A stretch of 64,000 nt of DNA from Dyadobacter alkalitolerans DSM 23607 (lineage in GTDB: Bacteria > Bacteroidota > Bacteroidia > Cytophagales > Spirosomataceae). Location: assembly GCF_000428845.1 (NCBI RefSeq), contig NZ_AUAS01000014.1, positions 62,001 through 126,000 on the forward strand, written 5' to 3'. Shown in pieces: positions 42,603 to 51,225 of this stretch. Each line of letters starts with the position of its first letter. Position 1 is the stretch's first letter. Below the pieces are notes generated by a model. That model did not search any database, was not told where the DNA came from, and was given only the letters and a program-made list of their open reading frames with translations. Both the position numbers and the translations under genes were made by a program.

Positions 42603-44747
42603 TTACTGTAATGTTAATAGGATCGTTTTGTTGCCGGCGGCGCTGGTTCCGGGTGGCAGGGATTGCTCCACCACTTTGCCCGAACCTTTAAATGTGACAT
42701 TGAATCCTTTATTTTCCAAAATATACAACGCATCACGCATGGCCATGCCCTGTAAATCAGGCACATCCCTGGAACTCATATTACGTGTCTGCCAGTTGGT
42801 TTTTCCCTTTTTCAGAAGCGATGCAGCTGCATATTCGCTGCCTTCAGGAACGGGTGTCAGTCTAAGTTCCTTGCTGATAATGTTCAGATCAGCCGATCTT
42901 CCCGCCCATTTCACGTCTTTCGAAGTTTCAGGCAATGTGTCTTTGATCGGTTTTTGAATGCTAACATCGTAGGCGTAAATCCGGTCGGCAACTTCCTTGA
43001 AAACTGGCGCAGCAACGCTTCCTGCGTACAATGTATAGTTGGCGCCCGAGCCCTGAGGCGTATCAATGATCACAATCGCGCTGTATTTGGGCTTATCGGC
43101 AGGGAAATAGCCTGCAAATGACGTGTAATATTTTCCGGGGGTATAAATGCCGTTGACTAGCTTCTGTGCCGTTCCTGTCTTTCCTGCGATCTGGTAAAGT
43201 TCCGAACTGATATTTTTGGCAGAGCCTGCTTTTACAACGCCTTCCAACATCGTCTTTACTTTTTTAATCGTTTCAGGCGAAGCGATCGGCTTGTCTTCAA
43301 CATACGGTGGAATTTTATCTTCCACACCTTCCGCATTCCTGATCTCGCGCACAATCATGGGCCTGACCCAATAACCATCATTCGCAACGGCATTGTAGAG
43401 CGCCAGCGTTTGCAGCGGAGTCATGGACATTTCGTAGCCATAAGACATGAATGTAAGCGAATAAGCGCTCCATTGCTTCGATGTGCGGTCTTTAATGTAA
43501 GGCGGCTTTTCACCCTTCATATGAATTCCCGTTGGCGTGGTCAGGTGGAATTTCTTCAAATAGGACAGGTAAGTATCCGGTTTTGACAAAAAATAGCGCT
43601 GCATGAGCATATGCACGCCAATGTTGGACGACTTTTCAAAAACCTGAGTCGCCGTTAAAACACCGTGACCGCCTCTTTTGGAATCATTGATAGAAGTCCC
43701 GCGGAAGCGAACCGAGCCTGCGCCAGTATTCACCGTAATCTGATCGGGGTTCATTTTTGTTTCTTCCAAAAGCGCCATCATTGTCGGCAGCTTGAACGTT
43801 GAGCCAGGATCGGCGCCACCCGCGACGGCGTAATTGAAAACTTCTTCGTATTTGCCTTCTCCGCGTTTTGTCAGATTAGCCATAGCGCGGATTTCGCCCG
43901 TTGCCACCTCCATAATGATCACGCAGCCATAATTGGCTTTACTTTCAATGAGTTTTCTGCGCAAAGCAATTTCCGCCCTGTCCTGAAAATTCATATCCAG
44001 CGTGGTATAAATGTCCCTTCCAGCTTCCGGCTGCACATTCAATGCGTCGCCCACGGGAATTTTCATGCCGCCTTCCACCATTTCAACCCATCCTATACCC
44101 GCTTTTCCTTCCAGATTTTTGTCAAAGCTGGCTTCGAGGCCAATGTATCCGCGCCCGCTTTTAGGATCAATGCCTCCAATAGTCCGGTCTGCCATGGGAC
44201 TGAAAGGCTTATAGCGTCTGTAAATCGTCTCAAACTTGCCGCCACCGCCTTTTCTGTTTTTTACAAAGAATGGCCATTTCTTAATCTTTTCCCGGTCCAA
44301 ATGGCTGATCTGGCGAGATTTAAGCCTCAAATAGCGCTTGCTTTTACTCACGCGATAACGCATGATCTTGTTTTTGTAACCAGCCGCAGTATGCTCGCCA
44401 AAACTTTTGGCCAATAGAGACGACAGCTCATCAATGTTATTCCTGAAATAAGCCGAATCAGCTACTTTCGTATCCAAACCCACATAGTAGTAAGGCAGCG
44501 AAGTGGCCAGCAGGCGGTCGTCCACAGAATAAATGTTTCCGCGCATCGCCGGAATGGTGTCGATCTTCAGGTCGTTTTTTGCCGAATATTCTGCCCAGGT
44601 CTTGCCTTTGAATTCGTCATAATACTGCACGCGGATCAGTTTACCAAAAACCGCTATGGCCAGTAAAAACAAAAGCCACCCCACAGTTCTGGCACGGGCA
44701 ATCAGCGCTTTCTTATTATTCTGACCGCTTTCAACGTCGTTCTTCAT
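42603..44747 (-). CDS. ftsI: Septal transpeptidase (class B PBP, FtsI/PBP3)
   Basis: 714 aa. A short cytoplasmic tail and one transmembrane helix (WLLFLLAIAVFGKLI) lead into the dimerisation domain (AMRGNIYSVDDRLLA). The transpeptidase triad is intact: GSTFKLP (Ser316, Lys319), the SSN motif in EKSSNIGVH, and KTGTAQ. A C-terminal PASTA-like domain (DVPDLQGMAMRDALYILENKGF) is present. It cross-links septal peptidoglycan with FtsW. murE starts 7 bases downstream. Confidence 0.96.
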   Translation of the reverse strand: MKNDVESGQNNKKALIARARTVGWLLFLLAIAVFGKLIRVQYYDEFKGKTWAEYSAKNDLKIDTIPAMRGNIYSVDDRLLATSLPYYYVGLDTKVADSAYFRNNIDELSSLLAKSFGEHTAAGYKNKIMRYRVSKSKRYLRLKSRQISHLDREKIKKWPFFVKNRKGGGGKFETIYRRYKPFSPMADRTIGGIDPKSGRGYIGLEASFDKNLEGKAGIGWVEMVEGGMKIPVGDALNVQPEAGRDIYTTLDMNFQDRAEIALRRKLIESKANYGCVIIMEVATGEIRAMANLTKRGEGKYEEVFNYAVAGGADPGSTFKLPTMMALLEETKMNPDQITVNTGAGSVRFRGTSINDSKRGGHGVLTATQVFEKSSNIGVHMLMQRYFLSKPDTYLSYLKKFHLTTPTGIHMKGEKPPYIKDRTSKQWSAYSLTFMSYGYEMSMTPLQTLALYNAVANDGYWVRPMIVREIRNAEGVEDKIPPYVEDKPIASPETIKKVKTMLEGVVKAGSAKNISSELYQIAGKTGTAQKLVNGIYTPGKYYTSFAGYFPADKPKYSAIVIIDTPQGSGANYTLYAGSVAAPVFKEVADRIYAYDVSIQKPIKDTLPETSKDVKWAGRSADLNIISKELRLTPVPEGSEYAAASLLKKGKTNWQTRNMSSRDVPDLQGMAMRDALYILENKGFNVTFKGSGKVVEQSLPPGTSAAGNKTILLTLQ

Positions 44748-44807
44748 TACTTTTCAGAAGAAAATTAAGCTTATAAAGATTGAGTATTTTTTATTTGTCA
44801 GCATCGA

Positions 44808-45233
44808 CTAATCGTCTTCTTCCGACTTGATAATGATCTTTTTGGGAGGGGTTAGGTTTTCTTCGAGACCTTCGGATTTTACTTTTTCAATGATCACAGA
44901 CTGTAATCCGCTTTTCATATATTCGGCATGAATGGACGTGTACTCGGCCCGAAGATCATCCACTTCTTTTTTAAGCTTAATGCTATTCCGCACATATTGT
45001 TCAGACTGGAAACCAATGCGTTCGTAAGCCACGAGCAGGATGACGATCCAGCCGAAATAGTAGAAATATTTAACCGGAAGCCGCTCTTCCTTGCCTGGCG
45101 CTTTTTCACCGAAGACTTTGTCCAGTGGTAAAAACTTGTTCAGCCAGTTGAATAAATGATATTCCCGCTTGCGCTTCGCTGGTTTTGGAGGCTTAGGCGG
45201 AATGGGCTTAGGTCTTCGTTTATTTTCCGACAT
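44808..45233 (-). CDS. FtsL-like division protein
   Basis: 141 aa. A basic Pro/Lys-rich cytoplasmic tail (KRRPKPIPPKPPKPAKRKRE), a hydrophobic segment at about 68-82 (YFYYFGWIVILLVAY) and a coiled-coil-prone periplasmic part (VRNSIKLKKEVDDLRAEYTSIHAEYMK) match the bitopic FtsL plan. Its place between rsmH and ftsI is where ftsL sits in dcw clusters, and this supports the call more than sequence does. Confidence 0.82.
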   Translation of the reverse strand: MSENKRRPKPIPPKPPKPAKRKREYHLFNWLNKFLPLDKVFGEKAPGKEERLPVKYFYYFGWIVILLVAYERIGFQSEQYVRNSIKLKKEVDDLRAEYTSIHAEYMKSGLQSVIIEKVKSEGLEENLTPPKKIIIKSEEDD

Positions 45234-45254
45234 CTCTCAAGTGGGGATTAAAAA

Positions 45255-46172
45255 CTATATTTTTTCTGCGATCCTGAGCTTTGCGCTTCTGGCCCGTGGA
45301 TTTCGTGCAACTTCTTCGGGAGTTGCTTCCACCGGCTTTCTGGTAACGCTGCTAAGGGGCCGAATCGCATTTCCGTAGAAGTCCTTTTCTAATTCTCCGT
45401 CAAATTTTCCTTTTAAAATAAAATTTTTGACCAAACGATCTTCCAGCGAATGATAGGACATGACCACCAATCGCCCCCCGGGATTTAGCACTTCGGGGAC
45501 TTGGGTCAGAAACTCTTCCAGAACCGCCAACTCATCATTCACTTCGATCCTTAATGCCTGGAACACCTGGGCGAAATACTTGTTTTCACGATGCTTAGGG
45601 GCATATTTGAGTAAAATCCCTTTCAAATCCGCGACCGTATCGATTGGTGTGCTGTGCCTTGAAGTAAATATGGCTTCGGCAGCCGTGCGGGCATTGGTAA
45701 CCTCGCCATACATGCCCAGTATGCGCTGTAATTCGGCGCTGGACCTGGAATTGATGACTTCCCGGGCTGTTTTTTCAATGTTCGGGTTCATGCGCATATC
45801 CAGATCGGCATCAAACCTTGTGGAAAAACCGCGTTCAGGCGTATTGATCTGGTGCGAGGAAACGCCCAGGTCGCCCAGAATTCCGTCCACTTTTTCGGCC
45901 TTGTGCAGTTTCAGGTAACGTTTCAAATGCCTGAAATTGGCCGCTATAAATGTAAATCGCTTGTCATCTTTAAATTCCGCTGCATTGGCCGCAGCGTCCG
46001 GATCCTGATCGAAAACGAGCAGCCTGCCCGTCGTTAATTTTTTCAAAATGGCGCGGGAATGGCCGCCGCCGCCAAAAGTCACATCCACGTAAACACCTTC
46101 CGGTTGAATGTTAAGCCCTTCCAGGCATTCGGACAACATGACAGGCTCGTGATATGTACTTTGTAAATCCAT
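45255..46172 (-). CDS. rsmH: 16S rRNA (cytosine1402-N4)-methyltransferase
   Basis: 305 aa. It methylates N4 of C1402 in the ribosomal P site. SAM-binding and family motifs: VYVDVTFGGGGHSRAIL, DGILGDLGVSSHQINTPERGFS, and VMSYHSLEDRLVKNF; C-terminal RNPRARSAKLR. It is the first gene of this dcw operon. mraZ, which normally precedes it, is not here; a thioredoxin-like gene diverges upstream. Confidence 0.97.
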   Translation of the reverse strand: MDLQSTYHEPVMLSECLEGLNIQPEGVYVDVTFGGGGHSRAILKKLTTGRLLVFDQDPDAAANAAEFKDDKRFTFIAANFRHLKRYLKLHKAEKVDGILGDLGVSSHQINTPERGFSTRFDADLDMRMNPNIEKTAREVINSRSSAELQRILGMYGEVTNARTAAEAIFTSRHSTPIDTVADLKGILLKYAPKHRENKYFAQVFQALRIEVNDELAVLEEFLTQVPEVLNPGGRLVVMSYHSLEDRLVKNFILKGKFDGELEKDFYGNAIRPLSSVTRKPVEATPEEVARNPRARSAKLRIAEKI

Positions 46173-46220
46173 TTGTTAAAAGCAACGTAATAGGAACTTA
46201 TTCTTGCCAGGAGGCAGTTA

Positions 46221-46228
46221 CAAACTTA
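46221..46228 (-). promoter_or_regulatory. -7 box of the dcw operon
   Basis: On the minus strand TAAGTTTG matches TAnnTTTG, about 49 bases before the rsmH start. The -33 element is not clear. Confidence 0.4.
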
Positions 46229-46311
46229 GCAATTTTCAAGCGTACGAATCGCTGTCAGCAAAGGATTTAATTTCGGCAGCATTTGGTTAATTTAATAACA
46301 ATCCCCTGTAT

Positions 46312-47559
46312 ATGAGACTATTCAATCAGATTGCTACGGTCCTGATTTTATTTGCATTGATAAGTTGCAATTCTTCTGCGCAAACCGACCTGAAAACCGG
46401 CACCTGGCGCGCAACGCTGAGCCGGGAGGCAAACCGGATCCCGTTTATTATGGATGTATCCAAAAACCCGGATGGGAAAACTTATTCCGTTGTTGTAATC
46501 AATGACACGGAAAGGCTCAAAATGGACACCGCGTTCTTCCAGAACGATTCGCTGGTGATTCCGATGGAGCTTTTTGACATGAAAATCATCGCAAAAGCAG
46601 AAGGAGAAAAGCTGAAAGGCACTTACTACCGGTATGCAAAAGGCAAAGTGGCCGGCTCGATCCCTTTTGAGGCAGAGTTTGGTAAGGATTATAAGTTTTT
46701 CAAACCCGGCGAAGCAAAAAGCACCAAAACCGTTGCCGGGAAGTGGGACGCAACATTCATTACGGAAGCTACGGGTGACACAACGCAGTCGGTAGGGACT
46801 TTTTCACAAAATGGAACGGACGTAAAAGGCTCTATATTGACCACAACGGGCGATTACCGCTTTCTTACGGGCAATGTGCACGGCGATAGTTTGTTTTTAT
46901 CCACATTTGATGGCTCCAATGCCAAGCTTTTCAAAGCGGCTATTCAAAGCGACGGCTCGCTGAAAGGTTCGATGTGGTCGGGCGTGAAGAGCTTGCGGAG
47001 CTTTACTGCCAAGCCTAATGATAAAGCGAAATTGCCCGATGCGGCAAGTCTTACCTACTTAAAGCCGGGTTTCGAAACGGTTGATTTTACATTCCCTGAT
47101 TCAGACGGCAAGCCGGTTTCTCTAAAAGATCCGAGATTTAAAGACAAAGTTGTGATCATTCAGATCATGGGCTCGTGGTGCCCGAATTGTATGGACGAAA
47201 CCAATTTCATAGCGCCCTGGTATAAAAAGAATAAGGACCGCGGTGTTGAAATTGTCGGTTTGTCCTTTGAACGATCGGATGATCCCAAAGTTTCGAATCC
47301 AAAGATAAAACGCATGATCGAGCGCATGGGAATCGATTACCCGATCCTCTTGGCCGGAACCAATACCGATGAAGCGACTGCAAAAGCATTACCCATGTTG
47401 AATAAGGTAATGTCTTACCCCACCACCATTTTCATAGACAGAAAAGGAAAAGTCCGGGAGATTCATACAGGTTTCTCAGGCCAGGGAACAGGCGCTTATT
47501 TCGATGAATTTGTAACCGATTTCAATGGCTTAATGGATAAGCTGATTGCTGAAAAATAG
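46312..47559 (+). CDS. TlpA-family thioredoxin-like lipoprotein
   Basis: 415 aa. Signal peptide with lipobox (ALISC, Cys about 19). The N-terminal half is a beta-rich domain seen in Bacteroidota TlpA-like proteins. The C-terminal domain is AhpC/TSA-thioredoxin type, with MGSWCPNCMDETNF (CxxC) and the cis-Pro loop SYPTTIFIDRKGK. It should reduce or isomerise disulfides outside the inner membrane. It diverges from rsmH and ends at a strong terminator. Confidence 0.9.
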   Translation: MRLFNQIATVLILFALISCNSSAQTDLKTGTWRATLSREANRIPFIMDVSKNPDGKTYSVVVINDTERLKMDTAFFQNDSLVIPMELFDMKIIAKAEGEKLKGTYYRYAKGKVAGSIPFEAEFGKDYKFFKPGEAKSTKTVAGKWDATFITEATGDTTQSVGTFSQNGTDVKGSILTTTGDYRFLTGNVHGDSLFLSTFDGSNAKLFKAAIQSDGSLKGSMWSGVKSLRSFTAKPNDKAKLPDAASLTYLKPGFETVDFTFPDSDGKPVSLKDPRFKDKVVIIQIMGSWCPNCMDETNFIAPWYKKNKDRGVEIVGLSFERSDDPKVSNPKIKRMIERMGIDYPILLAGTNTDEATAKALPMLNKVMSYPTTIFIDRKGKVREIHTGFSGQGTGAYFDEFVTDFNGLMDKLIAEK

Positions 47560-47579
47560 ATTTTAACAGGGTTTTGAAG

Positions 47580-47613
47580 AACGCATTGTCCGGCTCCGGG
47601 CGATGCGTTTTTT
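47580..47613 (+). terminator. Terminator after the thioredoxin-like gene
   Basis: A 14-bp arm AACGCATTGTCCGG (47580-47593) pairs with CCGGGCGATGCGTT (47596-47609) using two G-U pairs; TTTTTT covers 47608-47613. Confidence 0.9.
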
Positions 47614-47630
47614 AATTAAACTAAAATTAG

Positions 47631-47667
47631 TATGCTTGCATAATAGTGGGCTGATTTCTTACATTTG
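47631..47667 (+). promoter_or_regulatory. Promoter and possible operator of the marR gene
   Basis: TACATTTG (47660-47667) is an exact TAnnTTTG box with TTG 21 bases upstream. The small palindrome TATGCTTGCATA (47631-47642) overlaps this -33 position, where a MarR dimer could block transcription. The operator is inferred from position and symmetry only. Confidence 0.45.
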
Positions 47668-47707
47668 TGGAAAGGGGCACTCCTGACACTACTCAGAATT
47701 TTTAACG

Positions 47708-48172
47708 ATGCGTAAGGAAAAAACAATTGATTTCCAGATAAAATGGGCATGGCATTCGATTTCCAGAATGTACAATGCCTACGCCGCACGTTTTGATACA
47801 ACCATGGCCGTAGGCTATGTTCTGCTCAACATTGACATTGAAAACGGAACGCCGGCAACCAAAATAGCCCCGTTGCTGGGCATGGAACCCCGAAGCCTCG
47901 TGCGGATGCTCAAAAACCTGGAAGAACGCGGACTCATCAAGCGCGAGGTCAGCGAGCAGGACAAGCGGTTTGTGCGGATTGTGCTCACTGATTTAGGAAA
48001 AGAAAAACGGGAACTGGCGCGGGAAGGCGTTATTTCATTCAATACGATGATCAGGGACAAGATTCCGCTGGATAAGCTGGTCGTTTTTTTCGATGTAATT
48101 AAGGATATCAACAAACTGGTAGAAGAGGAGAATCAAAAACTCAAAGCCGGCGAAATAGAAGAAGAGCTTTAA
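47708..48172 (+). CDS. MarR-family transcriptional regulator
   Basis: 154 aa winged-helix repressor: NIDIENGTPATKIAPLLGMEPRSLVRMLKNLEERGLIKREVSEQDKRFVRIVLTDLGKE is the DNA-binding part with the wing. It starts 16 bases before the beta-oxidation gene's ATG, so the two form an operon, and it probably senses an acyl-CoA or fatty acid. That effector is inferred from the neighbour. Confidence 0.92.
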   Translation: MRKEKTIDFQIKWAWHSISRMYNAYAARFDTTMAVGYVLLNIDIENGTPATKIAPLLGMEPRSLVRMLKNLEERGLIKREVSEQDKRFVRIVLTDLGKEKRELAREGVISFNTMIRDKIPLDKLVVFFDVIKDINKLVEEENQKLKAGEIEEEL

Positions 48173-48188
48173 ACCAAACCTTTAAATA

Positions 48189-50594
48189 ATGAATCGTTCA
48201 ATTCGTAAAGTAGCCGTTTTGGGCTCGGGCATTATGGGATCGCGCATTGCTTGCCACTTTGCCAATATTGGTGTGGAAGTGTTGTTGCTTGACATCGTCC
48301 CTAAGGAGCTTAATGACGCTGAAAAGGCCAAAGGAATGACCAGCGAACACCCGGCATTCCGTAACCGGATCGTGAATGATGCCTTGCAGCAGGCCATAAA
48401 ATCGTCCCCGGCGCCACTTTACAGCCCGGCTTTTGCTTCACGCATTAAAACAGGAAACTTTGAAGATAACCTGGCTGACATAAAAAATTACGATTGGGTG
48501 ATGGAAGTCGTTGTGGAACGGCTCGATATTAAGAAAAGCATTTTCGAAAAAGTGGATGCCCTGCGCAAGCCGGGAACGCTCGTAACTTCCAACACGTCCG
48601 GAATCCCGATCCATTTGATGGCGGAAGGCCGCAGCGAGGATTTCCGCAAGCATTTCTGCGGAACGCACTTTTTCAACCCGCCCAGATATTTACGCTTACT
48701 GGAAATAATCCCAACCTCAGAAACCGATCAGGAAATTGTTGATTTTCTGATGCATTACGGAGATCTTTTTCTGGGCAAAACCACTGTTTTAGCAAAAGAT
48801 ACGCCTGGTTTCATTGCTAACAGGCTGGGAATTTATGCATTAATCCAAACCATCCGGGTCGCTGCTGAAATCGGTTTGAGCGTGGATGAAGTGGACAAGC
48901 TTACCGGCCCAGTTGTAGGACGCCCTAAGTCAGGGACTTATCGCCTTTCAGATGTTGTAGGCCTGGATACAACCGTTCATGTCGCGAACAATTTGTATGC
49001 TTCCGGAGAGGGGAAAGATGAATCGAGGGACGCATTTGTGGTGCCTGAGGTGATGCAGAAGTTGTACGATAACAAATGGTTAGGGGATAAAACCGGACAG
49101 GGTTTTTATAAAAAAATAAAGGATGAGAAAGGCAAATCTGTCATTCTTGCACTGGATTTCAATACATTAGAATATAAGCCTTCTGAAAAAGTTAAGTTTG
49201 AAACATTAGAAGGAACCAAGGCCATCAGCGACGTTTCCAAACGTTTTGGCGTGCTGGTTGGCGGCAGGGACAAGGCTGGTGAATTTTACAGAAAGACGTT
49301 CGCTGACATTTTCAGATACGCATCCTTGCGAATTCCAGAGATCTCGGATGAAATTTTCCGGATCGATCAGGCCATTGCCGCAGGATTTGGCTGGCAATAT
49401 GGGCCATTTGAAACCTGGGATGCCATTGGTGTGAAAAACATGCTTTCGATCATGGAAAGCCTGGATATGAAACCTGCGGAATGGGTTTATGAAATGATCG
49501 CAGCCGGAACCGAATCTTTTTATAAGGTTGAAAATGGTAAGCGTTCTTACTATGATATTGTTTCAAAAACCTATAAAAAAATCCCTGGACAGGAGAGCTT
49601 TATTCTTCTGAGCAATCTTTCAAACAACATTGTCTGGAAAAACGCCGGGGCGAATCTGTATGACATCGGCGACGGAATCCTGAACCTTGAATTCAAGTCA
49701 AAGATGAACACGATGGGTTCCGAAGTGATTGAAGGGATTAATAAAGGAATCAGTTTGGCAGAAAAGGACTTTCGGGGATTGGTGATCGGCAACGAATCAT
49801 CCGAGGCGTTTTCCGCCGGTGCGAACCTGGCTATGTTGTTTATGTTTGCCATCGAGCAGGAATTCGATGAGATCAATATGGTGATTGCACAGTTCCAGCA
49901 AACCATGATGCGCGCGCGTTATTCTTCCATTCCGGTAGTAACCGCACCTCATTCGCTGGCATTAGGCGGTGGCTGTGAGCTGAATTTACATGCCGACAAA
50001 GTTGTGGCGCATGCTGAAACTTACATCGGCCTAGTAGAGTTTGGCGTCGGGATCATTCCCGCAGGTGGCGGAACGAAGGAAATGGCGCTTCGGTGCTCGG
50101 ATATGTATCACGCAGGCGATACGGAATTGAACATTCTTCAAACTGCATTCATGAACATTGCGCAAGCGAAAGTGTCGACCTCGGCACAGGAAGCGCGTGA
50201 GATGAATTATTTACAGGATAAAGATCAGATCGTGCTCAATCGTTCAAGACTTATTGTGGAGGCGAAACAGGCAGCGATGGATCTGGCGGATAACGGTTAT
50301 ACGCAGCCGAAGCAGCGAAATGACATTAAGGTTCAGGGTAAAACCGGGATTGCGCTCTTTATGGCAGGCATTGCGCAGATGCGACTGGCCAATTATATTT
50401 CAGATCACGACGCTAAAATTGCCAACAAACTGGCTTATGTGATCAACGGCGGAGATTTGAGTTATGCTCAGAATGTTACCGAACAATATTTACTCGATTT
50501 GGAAAGAGAAGCATTCCTTTCTCTTTGCGGCGAAAAGAAGACGCTTGAAAGAATGCAAGGCTTGCTGAACGGCGGTAAGCCGCCTAGAAACTAG
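48189..50594 (+). CDS. 3-hydroxyacyl-CoA dehydrogenase/enoyl-CoA hydratase (FadN/FadB type)
   Basis: 801 aa, two activities of fatty-acid beta-oxidation. The N-terminal NAD-binding domain opens KVAVLGSGIMGSRIACHFANIGVEV; its HCDH region has HFFNPPRYLRLLEIIPT and KDTPGFIANRLGIYA. The C-terminal crotonase domain has NESSEAFSAGANLAMLF, LALGGGCELNLHADKVV and YIGLVEFGVGIIPAGGGTKE. Order dehydrogenase-then-hydratase is that of Bacillus FadN, the reverse of E. coli FadB. A thiolase and acyl-CoA dehydrogenase usually follow in this phylum but are absent here. Confidence 0.93.
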   Translation: MNRSIRKVAVLGSGIMGSRIACHFANIGVEVLLLDIVPKELNDAEKAKGMTSEHPAFRNRIVNDALQQAIKSSPAPLYSPAFASRIKTGNFEDNLADIKNYDWVMEVVVERLDIKKSIFEKVDALRKPGTLVTSNTSGIPIHLMAEGRSEDFRKHFCGTHFFNPPRYLRLLEIIPTSETDQEIVDFLMHYGDLFLGKTTVLAKDTPGFIANRLGIYALIQTIRVAAEIGLSVDEVDKLTGPVVGRPKSGTYRLSDVVGLDTTVHVANNLYASGEGKDESRDAFVVPEVMQKLYDNKWLGDKTGQGFYKKIKDEKGKSVILALDFNTLEYKPSEKVKFETLEGTKAISDVSKRFGVLVGGRDKAGEFYRKTFADIFRYASLRIPEISDEIFRIDQAIAAGFGWQYGPFETWDAIGVKNMLSIMESLDMKPAEWVYEMIAAGTESFYKVENGKRSYYDIVSKTYKKIPGQESFILLSNLSNNIVWKNAGANLYDIGDGILNLEFKSKMNTMGSEVIEGINKGISLAEKDFRGLVIGNESSEAFSAGANLAMLFMFAIEQEFDEINMVIAQFQQTMMRARYSSIPVVTAPHSLALGGGCELNLHADKVVAHAETYIGLVEFGVGIIPAGGGTKEMALRCSDMYHAGDTELNILQTAFMNIAQAKVSTSAQEAREMNYLQDKDQIVLNRSRLIVEAKQAAMDLADNGYTQPKQRNDIKVQGKTGIALFMAGIAQMRLANYISDHDAKIANKLAYVINGGDLSYAQNVTEQYLLDLEREAFLSLCGEKKTLERMQGLLNGGKPPRN

Positions 50595-50760
50595 CACTTA
50601 GACACTGCAATTTCTTCGTAAATTTTCAAGGGAATTATTGTTTAACCAATTAATGTTCTGCATTTAGCAGGATATTTGGTGAAATGTTCGATATTTAGAA
50701 CTGATCATCCGTTAATCCGGGATGAAAAAGATTCGCCCTGTATGCTAAATTGACTAAAAG

Positions 50761-50768
50761 TACATTTG
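50761..50768 (+). promoter_or_regulatory. -7 box abutting the Rrf2 gene
   Basis: TACATTTG ends 7 bases before the ATG at 50776, so transcription would begin at or within a base or two of the start codon. No TTTG is seen at the expected upstream distance. The rest of the 181-bp gap shows nothing clear. Confidence 0.4.
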
Positions 50769-50775
50769 AGCAAAA

Positions 50776-51225
50776 ATGATTTCTAAAAAAGCAAAATACG
50801 CGCTTAAAGCCTTAAAAGTTTTAGCAGAACAATACGGGAAAGGGCCGGTCTTGATTTCCTACATTGCTGAAAAAGAGAAGATTCCAAAGAAATTTTTGGA
50901 GGCGATACTACTTGACTTGCGTAACAACGGAGTTTTACAAAGTCAAAAGGGAAAAGGAGGCGGCTATTTGCTGCGCATTCCGCCAGGTGAGGTCAATTTT
51001 TCAAAAGTATTGCGGATCATCGACGGTCCGATCGCGCCGGCACTTTGTGTTTCGATGTTCTTTTACGGCCGTTGCGACGATTGTAAAGATGAAGAAACAT
51101 GCAGCCTGCGCTCCGTGCTGGAAAGATGGCGAGACGCTAACCTCGCTGTATTGGACCAAACTACATTAAACGACTTGCTTCAAGCTGAAAACGCACAGCA
51201 AACAGACGTTTTGACACAATTATAG
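50776..51225 (+). CDS. Rrf2-family transcriptional regulator
   Basis: 149 aa. Winged helix: KAKYALKALKVLAEQYGKGPVLISYIAEKEKIPKKFLEAILLDLRNNGVLQSQKGKGGGYLL. A cysteine group (LCVSMFFYGRCDDCKDEETC) follows, where IscR/NsrR-type members bind an Fe-S cluster, but the spacing is not theirs, so redox or cysteine sensing of the CymR type is also possible. Six bases overlap the convergent membrane glycosyltransferase gene. Confidence 0.9.
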   Translation: MISKKAKYALKALKVLAEQYGKGPVLISYIAEKEKIPKKFLEAILLDLRNNGVLQSQKGKGGGYLLRIPPGEVNFSKVLRIIDGPIAPALCVSMFFYGRCDDCKDEETCSLRSVLERWRDANLAVLDQTTLNDLLQAENAQQTDVLTQL

